This document shows, in pieces, positions 1-11,444 of a stretch of DNA of 64,000 nucleotides (the first letter of the stretch is position 1; each line of letters begins with the position of its first letter). The DNA is taken from assembly GCA_002081555.1 (NCBI GenBank), contig MZNV01001933.1, positions 1 through 64,000 of the forward strand, in the 5' to 3' direction. The notes beneath the pieces are model-generated. The model was not told the origin of the DNA. It saw nothing but the letters and a program-made list of their open reading frames with translations, and did not search any database. The stretch comes from Protostelium mycophagum. Taxonomy: Eukaryota > Evosea > Variosea > Protosteliida > Protosteliaceae. Position numbers and translations under genes: made by a program.

Positions 1-905
1 TTTAAACGTCATTGCAACTTACAAATAAATTATATTAATTTATTTGTTCTTACATGTCATTGATGCCTGACATATTAGATATTTTTTTGTGTCCTGGTGA
101 GCTGATTATCCTTTATATACAGAATATTATTAATATCTTTAGCAACTTCAGTGGGGTCAAGCAATTCTTTTCTTTTGCAGGGAGACAAATAGCATCTGCC
201 ATGCCAACATGTCTGATAAAACTATAGGACACCTTTTAACACTTGAAGCATAGTCTAAGGAGGGGAGGGTGCCAGAAGTGGTTGTAAATAAATAAGCAGG
301 CTGGCAAATTGTAAAATTTTCTTTAGTGCCGACTCTGTTTTTTTTGTGCCGACTCCTGGAAAAATGATGTATCGACAATGTCTCCAAAAAAATTGTTCTG
401 TGCCGACTCTCTAATTTCGCCCTGTCTCTTTTTTGGACTCCATCAAAAATAGAATCAAGCCGGCACTGTGCCTGTATCGACTCTTGACTCTGCAGGTCTT
501 TAGTATACTGAGAGTACATGAAGGCAAGCATTCAGTATATGTTGAGTTGAAGATAAATGCACTCGGTATTATATGATCGTTTTCTCAAAGTGACGCCGCA
601 ACTCATCGCTTTGATCGAATGTCAGTCACTGATATCAACGAAACTCCAACCCCGATCGATTAAAATCCCCGGCCGGAGACAGCACACAGCTAAACCATGT
701 CAGGTATGGAGCCCTGCATATTGTCCAGAATGCAGAAAAGAACTCGAAAATTGGTAGTAACCGTGGCACACGAGGAATACCGATGAAAGAAAATTTTTAT
801 TTTAAACTTAAGGTGGGGACAGTTGCCACGTTTTTTGACAGAATGGCAGGTCATTAGTTTCCTTGGTTACCACAGACCAGAAAATGGAAAAACCAGAGGA
901 CCGCA
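1..905. other. left-edge region without a supported gene
   Basis: I see no gene I can defend here. The ten-mer GTGCCGACTC occurs three times, at 326, 346 and 400, within an AT-rich stretch with poly-T runs. A 66-residue ORF at 557-757 begins with ATG and is followed by a plausible donor (gtagta at 754) and a pyrimidine-rich acceptor ending at 841, so it could be an upstream exon of the RasGEF gene, but I cannot join it in frame with confidence. Confidence 0.4.
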
Positions 906-3256
906 ATGAAGAAGATCTTCAACACAATCACAAACAGAAAGAAGCTGAGGAATGAGCGTGAACAGGCTGATAAAGTGTTTGTCAAGGCAGAGCGAGATGA
1001 AGGGAAAAGGGAGTGTTGTTTCTTTTACATCCGTCTTGAAGGATGCAAGTTTTTACTTTCAGAAGGGCAGAGTCTGGTGAGTATTTCAGCCCATCAAACT
1101 GAATCTGATTGGTGTGGAGGAATCACCAGCCAGGACAGTGGACCTAAACTCTTTCGATCTCACCACTGACGATGCAAATTCTACTTTAGTATTGAAGAGG
1201 CGCCCTTCTAGCAATTCATCCTGGACATCCATTTCGCTCCAATTCACCATCTCGGATCTCATGGCATTTTTAGAATGGAGGAGAAAACTCTCTCAAGTGT
1301 GCAGAATGTCGCAATCTGCACGGATGATCCAATCCGCATATCGATCTCACGTCCTCAGAAGCAAAGTCCTCAGATTGTCCGTCTTCATTCAGAACTTCTG
1401 TGCGACCACCATCCAAAATTGGTGGCGAACTACCAGAGCAGAAAAGAACTGGACCAAATCTGTCCGAATCGTGGTCCAAGCGACAAAGAACCCTCTGGAT
1501 CGTTACCAAAGCAACAAAGAGAACTCGCAGAAAGCCCAGATTTTGAGCTTGAGCTCAAACAATTTCACGTTAAGAGGAAGTGGGGAGATACAGTACGAGA
1601 AGAAAGGCGGGAAAATCACCAAGGTGACGTTGCATAAGTTAGTACAGGTGATGGTCACAGAAGGAGGTGATGACAACATGGTGTTCATGATCAATATTGA
1701 CAGCTATAGACGAGCACCTCGCACAAGTCATGGCAGTGACACTCCCAAATTTCGCTGAGCCGTGTACATTACTTCATCTCTTAACACTTCATCTGCAATC
1801 AGATCCCAGCCAATTGAACAAGTGAGTTCTCTTATCATGTCTCTGTGATCACATTCTCAATCATCACAGTATCATAAACATCTTCAAGATCTGGGTGAAT
1901 CTCACACCGAGCGACTTCAACGTGCCAGACGTGAAGGTCAAATTAGACGAACTGTTACTCTTTGTGAAGAAAGGTTTCGGACGTAAACAGGCCGAAGAGC
2001 TCGCAGACATGGTGCACACAAAGAGTGGCAAAGAGAGAAGGCTCTCACCAATGCTAGCAAAAATGGCCAAAGAATGCAAAGATCTGGGTGAATCTCACAC
2101 CGAGCGACTTCAACGTGCCAGACGTGAAGGTCAAATTAGACGAACTGTTACTCTTTGTAAAGAAAGGTTTCGGACGTAAACAGGCCGAAGAGCTCGCGGA
2201 TATGATGCACCCCAAGCAAGAGAAGGAGAGGAGGCTCTCACCACTGCTGGCAAAGATGGCTAAGGAATGCAAGACATTTTTAGATTTAGAACCTGTAGAA
2301 GCGGCGAGACAGTTGACGCTGGCGTCTTGGGAACTACTCAAAGACATGAATTTGAGAGAGCTGAACGGGCTGTCGTGGCAGAAGCCAAACTCTTCTGTAC
2401 ATTCTCCCATTATAAGCGTGGCAGTCGACAGAAGGTGATAATGTCGACATTTTCTTCTCCATCTACAACGAGAAAAAATAGCTGAATATAGGCAGTAATA
2501 AATTATCAAATTGGGTGACGACGACGATCATCGTGGAGAATGAAGAGACGGGACTCGCCACGATGGAATGGTGGATAGACACAGCTCATCACTGTTTAGA
2601 GCTCAAGAACTTTTCTGATCTGCTGGCCATTTCAATTGGTCTGCAGCACCACAGCGCTTCGAGGCTCAATTCGAGGTGGTCGAGACTTTCATTAGATGCC
2701 ACCAGAAAGATGACGTTCATTTTAGAGGTATGGTGTCAATGTGTGAGATCTCGACACTTCCTGACGTCCGAAACAGGCCTGCTCTATGGACAAGAACTAT
2801 AAGAATATGAGAAGGCTGATTAAGAGATCCAGTGGACCAATGGTCCCTTGTCTCGCCCTCTCACTCAAAGATCTCGTGTTTATAGACGAAAACCCAACCA
2901 TGATCGGCGAACTGATCTCGATCGACAAGATGGAGCTCATCTTCAAGGTGATCCACGAGCTCAAGAGCTGCACATCCACAGCCTACGATCTGGTCAGAGT
3001 CCCAGCTTGGCAGGTCCTCTTGTGGCCTCCATCCATCACCACAAATGACGCCGTACTACACAAGAGATCATTGCTTATAGAGCCGAGAGAGAGGAAGTCG
3101 TTGATGGTTTCTTCTTCAGCATCGGCGCCATCAATCCCTCCATTAATGTTGAGCGAGCCGACGACAAACTTGAAGATGTCCGTGGAAGGACTCATAATGA
3201 GATCATCAAGGCAACATTACCTGGACAAACCTGCCCTGCCATTCAGAGACCTCTAA
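906..3256 (+). CDS. IQ-motif Ras guanine nucleotide exchange factor
   Basis: Likely activates a Ras-family GTPase by nucleotide exchange. The N-terminal part (about 1.0-1.3 kb) is PH-like. Two IQ-type helices follow (MIQSAYRSH and TIQNWWRTT, about 1.32-1.44 kb), expected to bind calmodulin-like proteins. A RasGEF-N region reads GGKITKVTLHKLVQVMVTEG and, after a 37-nt intron, continues as AIDEHLAQVMAVTLPNF. The catalytic RasGEF domain starts at FLDLEPVEAARQLTL (about 2.28 kb), continues through WWIDTAHHCLELKNF and ends near YDLVRVPAW (about 3.0 kb), matching the order of known RasGEF (CDC25-type) domains. The last exon is open to 3,256; an alternative splice would end at 3,294. Two oddities: a 193-bp tandem duplication at 1,888-2,273 that breaks the frame, and a 13-nt GT-AG gap at 1,077-1,089. 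The gene may therefore be damaged or misassembled. The first exon is uncertain. Confidence 0.8.
1888..2273 (+). repeat. 193-bp tandem duplication inside the RasGEF gene
   Basis: Two adjacent copies, 1,888-2,080 and 2,081-2,273, cover the RasGEF-N to catalytic-domain linker. The first two thirds of the copies are nearly identical; the last third differs at many positions, for example gtgcacacaaagagtggc against atgcaccccaagcaagag. Since 193 is not a multiple of three, reading through both copies shifts the frame and hits a stop in copy two. Only the second copy runs in frame into the catalytic domain. Confidence 0.9.
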
Positions 3257-3664
3257 CTTTATTTATCAACATCATCAGTTGTTGCTTTAGATGATCATCA
3301 TTTTGCCTCGAATCAATAAATATATTGAGCAAGCGTCAAAGTTACGTCAGATATGCCTCCTAATTTCGTTATGTCTTATTCCTGTCTGTGTACAGATGTG
3401 CACATCACAAAGATTTTGCATAGTCAAACAATAGACTAAAAGAGAGGCAAGCTATGTGTTGTCAAAAAAATCCAAATGTCATAGAATAAGACGGTATGAA
3501 AGATGATATATGGATATATTTTTAGAAGCCGTGATCATCGTCGATGGTGCGGCAACATCAAAATAAAGAGACTTCTTTTGGTTAAGATCGGGTGATGATC
3601 GTGTGAATTTCATTCCAATGAGACGCACCTTCCACCGGAACAAATTCGTTCGCACCAGAACATC
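3257..3664. other. intergenic spacer
   Basis: About 400 bp between two plus-strand genes. It holds an AATAAA-type signal (atcaataaatat near 3,310), probably the RasGEF polyadenylation site, and presumably the promoter of the NADH dehydrogenase gene. No ORF here looks coding. Confidence 0.5.
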
Positions 3665-6600
3665 ATGATGCTGCAAGGTGCTCTTAGAAGATTGAATAAC
3701 GGTGCCAGACAGCAGTTCTTCCATCAGAGATCATCTATTCGTGCATGGTCATCCTCTCGCCGTTATTATTCCGACCAGTGAGTCACATTCCAAATCCACT
3801 AAAAATGGTTCTGATCTGAACCAACAGAGGACAAAAGCAGACTACACAACATGATCCTATTGTTCCAATTAACAAGGGCCGACAGCAACGAAGAAGTCTT
3901 CTCGTTGGTGTTTTAGTGGGTACAGCTGTCCTCACAGTTGGTTTCTACATGATAGGTGAGTCGATACGCTGAATACAAAGTATTAATACGACGTAGAAGG
4001 CTTAGTAGACAAGAAGCAAGGTAAATTAGGAGATCTCAGCGACAAAAAGAAGGTGATGTTTTCAAACTCTATCAAGTTTAAAAAATGTAGGTGGTCGTAA
4101 TCGGTGGTGGTTTCGCTGGGATGACTTTTGTGAGAAATCTGAACACGTCGAGATACGAAGTCACTTTAATCAGCAAAGATAACCAATTCCTCTTTTCTCC
4201 ATTGCTTCAAAGTTTGACCTTCGGAGAGGTCTCTCCTTCTGCGTGAGTTCATTAAACCATCCATTTTCTTCATGTTGAAAATGGACAGAGCCGTTCTACC
4301 CATCAGGGCACTGCTTCAGAGCTGGGGAAAGAAGAGAGTGAACTTTGTGGAGAGTGACGTCACCTCCATAGACCCAGTCAATCAGACCGTCCACACAGGT
4401 CCGAATGTCTTACATCTTGCATCATGGATCCTTTAACGACACAACCGACTCTTAATACGGAATTTTCTGCAGTTCATACTGCTCGCACTGCAGCAAAGCC
4501 ACAGTAGAATATGACCTCTATCTTCATCATGCCAATTTTTTATTCGTTTTATTTCGTGAGATTTTGAATGTCATAAAAAGAAATTTCAGCACACACCACC
4601 TCGGCCATCATAGAAGAAGAATTGACATTTTACAGCTGACAAGAAGGTCTTTAAATACGACACACTTGTGATGGCCGCCGGATCCAACGTGGGCTTAGAT
4701 GAAGTGAAGGGTGTTGCTAACAACTGCCAGTTCTTGAAGACAGCACAAGGTGACTCATCATGATCATCATGATATCATCATATACAATCATCTGAGAAAA
4801 GATAAAAATAACAAAGGGCTCGACACTTGCGCAGCACGTGTTCAGGGCGACTCGTTAATGATCTCGATGGGAGAAATTCTGACTCGTTGTAGACGGGTTT
4901 GTTATCAGAAAAAAGATCGTGGACGCTTATGAACTCGCCAGCCACACTAAAAGTGAACAAGTGAGCTTTTCCGCACTCCAATCCATTCATGCGATCTCAT
5001 TCTTAATGTCGTGAATGTATCTGTTGATGATGATCAGGAGGTGGAAAGACTGCTATCTTTTGTAGTAGTGGGTGCTAACGCTGCTGGCATCCAGTTTGCA
5101 GAAAAGTTGGAAGGCAAGTCTCGAATATTTACCTTCTACGTGTTGTAAAACCACACCACAGCACACGTATAATGTGACATGACAGCAAAGACCAAATTAG
5201 TATCACAGTCCACATCTAAACACAATATCTAAACACATAAACCGATTCATATCGAATTTCACAAAGCGCCATCAAAGAGGTGAAGATATTCATAGACATC
5301 AGGATTTGTAAAAGAATTGGACTCTGTATACCCCAAATTGAGAGGGAAGAGCAGAGTGCATATAATCAGCACCGGAAAAGACAAAGTGAAGAACACATAT
5401 GACACCAAGATCAAAGAATATTGTGAGTCTTGGTATTTTTAAAATTCAAAAAAAACGGTCATTTGTAATCTTGTGGGAAATATTCTGAAAAGGAGATTGA
5501 CCGTTATGACCGTTTTAGTGGTTGAAAATTTAAATTTCAAACGGTGGTTATTATTTGAATTTTGAAATTGAATCTTTGCAGACCAAAACGCCATTCTGCC
5601 AAACTTAAGCAACGACATCTGCAGATACGTCAAGACATCAGTCGCAGAGGTACGACAGCACTTATGACATCATAATTTACCTCTCTACAACGAGACAGGT
5701 CACCCCCAAAACGATCAAGTTGAACTCTGGCAACAAAATCGATTTCAATCTGTGTATTTGGTTTGCGGGGCTCACACCTGTGCCGTTAGTCCAGTTGTTA
5801 AGAAACAAGAATCTCAGTGAGTTTAAAAATATTATTTTTCTATTTTTCAAAGAATTTTCTTTTTCTTGGGAAATTAAATTTCAAGTCATCATCATATGGA
5901 CAATGACACATCTCATTTTCAAAAGGAAAGCAGACGAATGCTAAGGCACTTGTCACGAACCAATGGCTCCAAGTGAAGGGCTTCGACAATATCTACGCCA
6001 TCGGAGAATGTGCCACACCCGATCAGGCCCATCTCATCAAAAAATGCGATGAGATTTTCGATGATCTCGACAAGAACGGAGACGGTGAGGATAAATGAAG
6101 CAGTCTTTTGTCGACAAACGTCGACACTGCGGCTTTGCCGCAGGGTAAAAGTCTCTATGTCTGAGAATGCGTCATCTCGATTTGAGATGACGACAGATGC
6201 GACAGGATGACGTCATCATGTGATATCTTAGAACTAAATACGGTGAAGGTACCATAGACGAGAAGGAGTTTGAAGGATTGCACATGAAATATTCCAGGAG
6301 ATTTCCACAACTGGAAGCCTACGCAAATGCCACACAATTATTCTCCATGGGTATTCGATTTTGAATTTTAAAATGAAAAAGATGCTTGAAAAAATCACAG
6401 AGAATAAAATATACAGGCGACACGAATGATGACAAAGTATTGTCACGAGAGGAATTCCACGCATTATTAAAAAAAATAGAATCCACATTGACCAGTTATC
6501 CCTCCACCGCACAGACTGCATACCAGCAGGTTATTTTTTGAATATTCTTTAATGAATTTAAAAAAAATTTAACTTTTAATTTTCGAACAACTCACGAAAT

Positions 6601-7802
6601 TTCAGGGAAAATACCTCGCTGGGTCTCTGAACAACGTGCTGAAGGACAGCGAAGTCAGAAACCTGTTCCGAGAACTGGACGAGGACAAGAGCGGTTACCT
6701 TGACTACAGAGAAGTCAGAAGAGGTTTCCGCAAACTCGGCCTCAGCGTCACCAAGGTGATTATGCTTTTCAAGTCAACATTATGGTTTTACTTTCGTGTC
6801 AATCAACAATGCGGCCTTATAATGCTACGCGAACTGCCGTCACTGCAGACTCAAATGTGCTGCAGCAGAGCTGCAGAAAAACATCGGATAGTCAAGTATT
6901 GCACAGCGGTTTCAAATTCCCAGTAGCAACACGTCGAGTCCATAGCAACAGCTTTAGCATCAACTAACGTGCGTTCTCACCGCTAGTGGCCATAGCAGAG
7001 TCTCGTACAAACAAGTTGTGATGAAATTGTTGATGATGGAGTAGAAAGAGCTGGAAGAATGGCTGGAGAGAGTCGATGTAAACAAGGACAAGAAAATCGA
7101 TGAGAAAGAGTTCCTCGGCGTCGTGTTGGACAAGCAACACCAAGGTGATTTTTCATTTCTAGCATTTTGAAAAAATCTTTTGTCTGACATACCAGAAATT
7201 TCAAGTTGAAAAAATCTTTTGTTCAACGAACCAAGTGTTTCAAGTTGAAAAAATCTTTGTCCAACATATACCAGAAGTTTCAAGTTGAAAAAATTATTTG
7301 TCAGACATACCAGAAATTTCAAGTTGAAAAAAATATTCTAAATTTAAAAAGGAGGAGAAGGTGATTGGAAGAAGTTGACTCACTCTCGCATTCTGCCTTT
7401 CCGCTACAAGCATTTGGGTAAGTTTCCAAGAATTTTCCCAGAAAACGCACCACAATCTTCTTTGAATAGACGGAGAATTTTCTGTGAAGAATACTGAGAA
7501 AATTCAAGGAGGATTCGAGTACGTGGGATACACAAAAGCGATTACGGAGAGAGGAAGCAGGTCCGAGTCCATATTGGACGGATATGGCGCTTGGTGGCTC
7601 TACAACTCCATCTACATCAGGTAAAAATATAAATATTCTTGAACCTGCAAGGAAATGATCCTCTATACATCAAGAATGAAGCTGAGCTAACAACAGCAAA
7701 TTCTTGGATTGGGGCAGTAAAACACATATGTTGTACAATATCGCTGGAAAGAAGCTCTTTGGCAGGGACATCGCCACTCACCCCATGACAGAGAAGAAAT
7801 GA
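3665..7802 (+). CDS. type II NADH dehydrogenase with four EF-hands, mitochondrial
   Basis: A single-polypeptide, rotenone-insensitive NADH:ubiquinone oxidoreductase. The N-terminus is Arg/Ser-rich and ends RRYYS, a mitochondrial presequence, followed by a membrane segment (LLVGVLVGTAVLTVGFYMI). The FAD-binding motif VVVIGGGFAGMTFV is at about 4.09 kb, the NAD-binding fold (FVVVGANAAGIQFAEKLE) at about 5.06 kb, and the second FAD motif (IYAIGECA) at about 6.0 kb. As in plant NDB enzymes, EF-hands are inserted here: DLDKNGDGTIDEKE and DTNDDKVLSREE. After YPSTAQTAYQQGKYLAGSLN comes a second pair (LDEDKSGYLDYRE; VDVNKDKKIDEKE) before the conserved RILPFRYKHL and C-terminal membrane-binding tail. 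About a dozen introns occur, several over 130 nt, one with a GC donor at about 5,115. Calcium regulation is expected. The EF-hands next to a presequence suggest the enzyme faces the intermembrane space, by analogy with NDB. Confidence 0.92.
6128..6142. repeat. intronic GC hairpin, perfect copy
   Basis: TGCGGC-TTT-GCCGCA is a perfect 6-bp stem with a three-base loop, inside the about 160-nt intron that splits the first EF-hand of the NADH dehydrogenase. Related copies lie in other long introns at 4,489, 20,055, 20,149, 24,224, 33,390, 34,398, 37,734 and 41,100. Confidence 0.75.
7165..7335 (+). repeat. intronic minisatellite of about 40-bp units
   Basis: Four imperfect copies of a unit of about 40 bp, each with TTGAAAAAAT near its start, a central GTCCAACATACCAGAA-like part and TTTCAAG at the end, plus a partial fifth copy. 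It fills most of the intron after the fourth EF-hand of the NADH dehydrogenase gene. Copies differ by single bases and small indels. Confidence 0.8.
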
Positions 7803-8136
7803 GATCTTACATAAAGATGATTCATTTCGATTGATTGTCATCTTCGGTGCGCATCTCTTTCTGGGGTTGATTCATTCTGTCTCTCGGTCTGGTTGTCTTT
7901 GATCCTTTCTTAGCTCCACCAAAGTGACCCCGTCCTTCGCTCCTTCAGCGAACGGCTGTGGTGGCGGTGTTTGCCCTATCGTTCGGTCGAGTGTCAGTGG
8001 TGGATCCAGGGAATTGGAGCAAGGATTCACCTTGCCGCGAAAGTTGCGGTTAGTAATGCTGCTGATTGTAGAAACATATCAGCGCGCAAACAATATTTTG
8101 TAAGGCAGTCATTTTTCAAAACCCAGAAGCAAGCAG
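7803..8136. other. intergenic spacer upstream of P450
   Basis: About 330 bp between two plus-strand genes. There is no convincing ORF; a 75-residue ORF at 7,971-8,198 overlaps the P450 start in another frame and has no coding look. The region should hold the NADH dehydrogenase 3' end and the P450 promoter. Confidence 0.45.
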
Positions 8137-9959
8137 ATGTCTGCAACCATATTGTTAGGAGGAGCCACAATCCTGGCAATTTATTTCATCTCCCTTAGAT
8201 GGGATATGTACCGGCGTTACAGAAATATGATCGCTCACAAGATCCCATCGAAGATGGTACAAGCGATGATACTGGTTGTGCGCTGACCTCTTTCAGTCTT
8301 TCTGGGGCCCCGAAGACAACGCGATCCGTTTGAGCTTGATACCAAGATGGTTGAGCAGTGTGCAAAAGATGTATTTATGGGAGAATAAAGAGGATCATCA
8401 CAAGGGAGGGAAAGTCCAAGCTCTCGTCACTGCCTCAATCACCATCATCCACGTTGCTGATCCTGAGATCGCTCACGAGGTAATGCAAAAGTGGCACTCA
8501 TCACCTTACGGTTGTAGATCCTCTCCCGCCAAGATGACTTTCCCAAACCTAGGTCTGTTATCGGATTTGCCGACCTGTTTGGAAGCAATGTCCTCACCGC
8601 CGAAGGCGACACTTGGAAACAACACAGAAGACTTGTGCAGCCCCCCTTCTCTGAAGTCAACAACACCGCCGTGTGGGCCGAGTCCGTCAGACAATCAGAC
8701 ATGATGGTGTCAAATTGGAAAGAAAAGTCTAACAATGTCACTTCTGTGGTAGAGCACACGATGAATCTGGCACTAAATATAATCTCCTGGGCGGGTCAGT
8801 ACAACTGTCATCGTTTTGACATTGATTGACATATGTCAGGATTCGGGATGAAATTCGATTGGGATGCGTCTACAAGTGTCGCGTGGCAAGGCCACTCTAT
8901 GGCTTTCCACCACGCAGTCAGAGACACGATCGAGAATCTCATACTTGTCTTTGCATTTAAAAACATCCTTTGGATCCCCATCCCCAAATTTCTGCAAGTG
9001 AAAAAAGCGTGAGTGAAAGAGTTTGAGGTGGTTTGTGACATCTTTAGGTCCGACGAATTCATTGCATACATGAAGAGTATGCTCAAGATGGGGAGGAGTG
9101 CGCAAGTTGCTGCCGGAACTCGCAAAGAGAACCTGATTGCCGCATTAGCCCATTCAGGGTAATATTGAATCAACCAAACGGTGATCTTCTGACTCCATAG
9201 CTTGACAGATAGCGAAGCCATGGGTAATGCCTTCATCATGTTGGCAGCTGGGCACGAAACGACTGCCGGAACGATGTCAGTCATTCTCAATTTATTATCT
9301 ATCCACCCCGAAGAACAAGACAAAATCCGTCAAGAGGTACAGACACGTCACTATGACATTTCTGACATTCCACAGATCAAAACGGCTGTGGGAGACAGAG
9401 ATGTTCAATACTCGGATTATAACAATTTAATATACATGCAATGTTTCATCAAAGAGGCCATGAGAATGTTCCCTGTAGCATTTACACACTGGAGGGAGAC
9501 TCGCCGTGAGCAGCAGCTGTGCGACGGAAAAATAATCATTCCTGCCGGAGTTCGGATTGACATTAGTGTACCTTCCATCCACTACAACCCCGAGGTGTGG
9601 GGTGATGACGCCAGCGCTTTCAGACCATCGAGGTGGGGTCTTATAGGATATATTTTTCTGACGTGTACAGACATGACACACGTGATCCTGCCTTCAAAGC
9701 CACGGTCAAGGGGGCCTTCCTCACTTTTGGTGATGGACCTCGCGCCTGTATGGGCAAAAAATTCGCCTTCATAGAGATCGCCGCGGTCATTTGTACCGTT
9801 CTGAAGAAGTTTGATGTTCGGATTGGACAAGGTTGGACAAAGGAAAGAGTCACAATCGGGCTGGAGAACCAGTGGTCCATGGCTACTATGAGACCGGCAG
9901 AAGACATCCCTGTTAAGCTTGTGAGAAGGGACCCATCTGAATACGGTTCATCCGAGTAA
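8137..9959 (+). CDS. cytochrome P450 monooxygenase
   Basis: A haem-thiolate monooxygenase, probably anchored in the ER. The start at 8,137 gives a hydrophobic N-terminal anchor (ILLGGATILAIYFISL). Family motifs appear in order: C-helix GDTWKQHRRLVQPPF (about 8.6 kb), I-helix oxygen-binding AGHETT (about 9.25 kb), K-helix ExxR in FIKEAMRMFP (about 9.45 kb), and haem-binding FGDGPRACMG with the Cys ligand (about 9.74 kb). Total length is near the usual 500 residues. Introns are short; the one at about 8,480-8,516 ends in GGTTGTAG and the one at about 8,794-8,840 is about 45 nt. The spacing of motifs resembles microsomal CYP4-like enzymes, but the substrate cannot be told from sequence. Confidence 0.93.
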
Positions 9960-10725
9960 ACTGTAAATTATAAACATTTCCACAACCATGGATTTTGATC
10001 AGATAATATGAATCAATCGACCAAACCGTTGGTTAATAATTGTTGGTTTAGATTTTACACATCATTCTCAATTAACGTGAGAAGAGCTTCTCCGGCCAGA
10101 GAGCACTGACAGCTTGTGCGCCATCCACAATAATAGTACAGATTGTATTGGAATGGTGCAACAGGCAGCCTGTTGCCAGCCTCAATACCAGAAACGTTAT
10201 GAAATGAACAGACTTTGCCAGAAAGCAAAATTCATCACAGAGAAAAACATGAATAAATCAAAAAGAAAAGCGGATTTGTACGATTTCATAATGAAAAATA
10301 ATCGCGGTAACTACCGCGAGTAACATGTTACTGTTACCGTGTATTGCATGGCAACTGGTGAGATGTCCAAATACGTGTCTGCCGGGTAATATGAAGAATT
10401 AATCAGTTTATTGCAGTTAATTTCACGGGTTTGTAGAATAATTTTTCATTCAACAAGTAGAAAAAGTCACCAAAATTGAAACAACCTTTGAAGATAGATG
10501 ACAGATCAACACTGGCACCCTATAAATTCAGAAGAGTGTTTTTAGAAGCCAAATGAGATCCAATTTGTGATTGTAGTTCGTTGATCCCATGTATTTGTAC
10601 ACATTGCATAATTTTATAATCCCGGTAAGTAACGTGACGATTGCGGTAAGAGGTTGTACCCCGAAATTTCGGGTCGGAGCATTTTATTCTCCGGTTCAGA
10701 ATCATCCCTCAATACCACAAACAAA
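9960..10725. other. intergenic region, no supported gene
   Basis: About 765 bp, AT-rich. A 69-residue ORF at 10,114-10,323 ends beside a short inverted repeat (CGCGGTA...TACCGCG near 10,304-10,319) and has no features of a real protein. The rest probably holds the P450 terminator and the promoter of the hydrolase gene. Confidence 0.5.
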
Positions 10726-11340
10726 ATGTCCAAGAACATATTAGATAAGAAAGATGCTGCTTCGCCCCTGTCTGTCCCTGTATCAGGAACAGCACTTCTC
10801 TTGTTGGACTATCACACTGCCTTTGGTTACATGATGAGCGAGTTTGGAATGGCGATGGAGAAAGCGCAAGAGATCAGACAGTGGGCCAGAGACCATCGAG
10901 TGCTCATCATCCACGGGATCATCGACTTCTCTAAAGACGTCGCTTTCGCAAACTCCAAGATGGCGGCCAGGATCAGCCAGTTCAAAGCAATGGTGGCAGG
11001 GAATCCCCAAGCAGGAGACGAAGACCCCAGAATTGCGGACACCAGCGAAAGAGAAGTGGTGTTCAAGCGTGCTCCGGGAATCGTTTCGAACTTGGATGAT
11101 CATGTTCACTCTTACCTCCATGAGAACGGCATAGAGTCATTGTTGATCTGTGGAGTGGCGACATCAGGATGTGTGCTGAGTTCCGCAAGAGCTGCCGGAG
11201 ACAAGGGCTATATTGTAACAGTGGTGGAAGATGCCTGTTGCGATCCCGCACCTGGTGTGCATTCCGCGATGGTGGATCATGTGCTCAGAATGCAAGGACA
11301 CGTCGTCTCCGTTGCCGAGTGGAAGGAGTCCTGGAACTAA
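10726..11340 (+). CDS. isochorismatase-family cysteine hydrolase
   Basis: Intronless, 204 residues, the usual size for stand-alone isochorismatase-like hydrolases. The expected catalytic triad is present: Asp28 in LLLLDYH, Lys114 in VVFKRAPG, and Cys149 in GVATSGCVLSSARAA, preceded by the usual small residues of the nucleophile turn. C-terminal DACCDPAPGVHSAMV matches the helix that closes the active site. Family members hydrolyse isochorismate, nicotinamide, N-carbamoyl compounds or other amides; the specificity here is unknown. I chose the ATG at 10,726 because upstream in-frame sequence is not protein-like. An AATAAA signal follows at about 11,350. The lack of introns, in a region where nearly all genes have them, could reflect bacterial origin, but this is inference. 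Confidence 0.9.
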   Translation: MSKNILDKKDAASPLSVPVSGTALLLLDYHTAFGYMMSEFGMAMEKAQEIRQWARDHRVLIIHGIIDFSKDVAFANSKMAARISQFKAMVAGNPQAGDEDPRIADTSEREVVFKRAPGIVSNLDDHVHSYLHENGIESLLICGVATSGCVLSSARAAGDKGYIVTVVEDACCDPAPGVHSAMVDHVLRMQGHVVSVAEWKESWN

Positions 11341-11444
11341 GCTCACATCAATAAATATCAGTCAATAATATCAATATCAATAAATTTATTGATGTGAAAT
11401 AAAAGCACTCTCGGTGTCTTTGGTTGTCTCCATACAATTTATAT

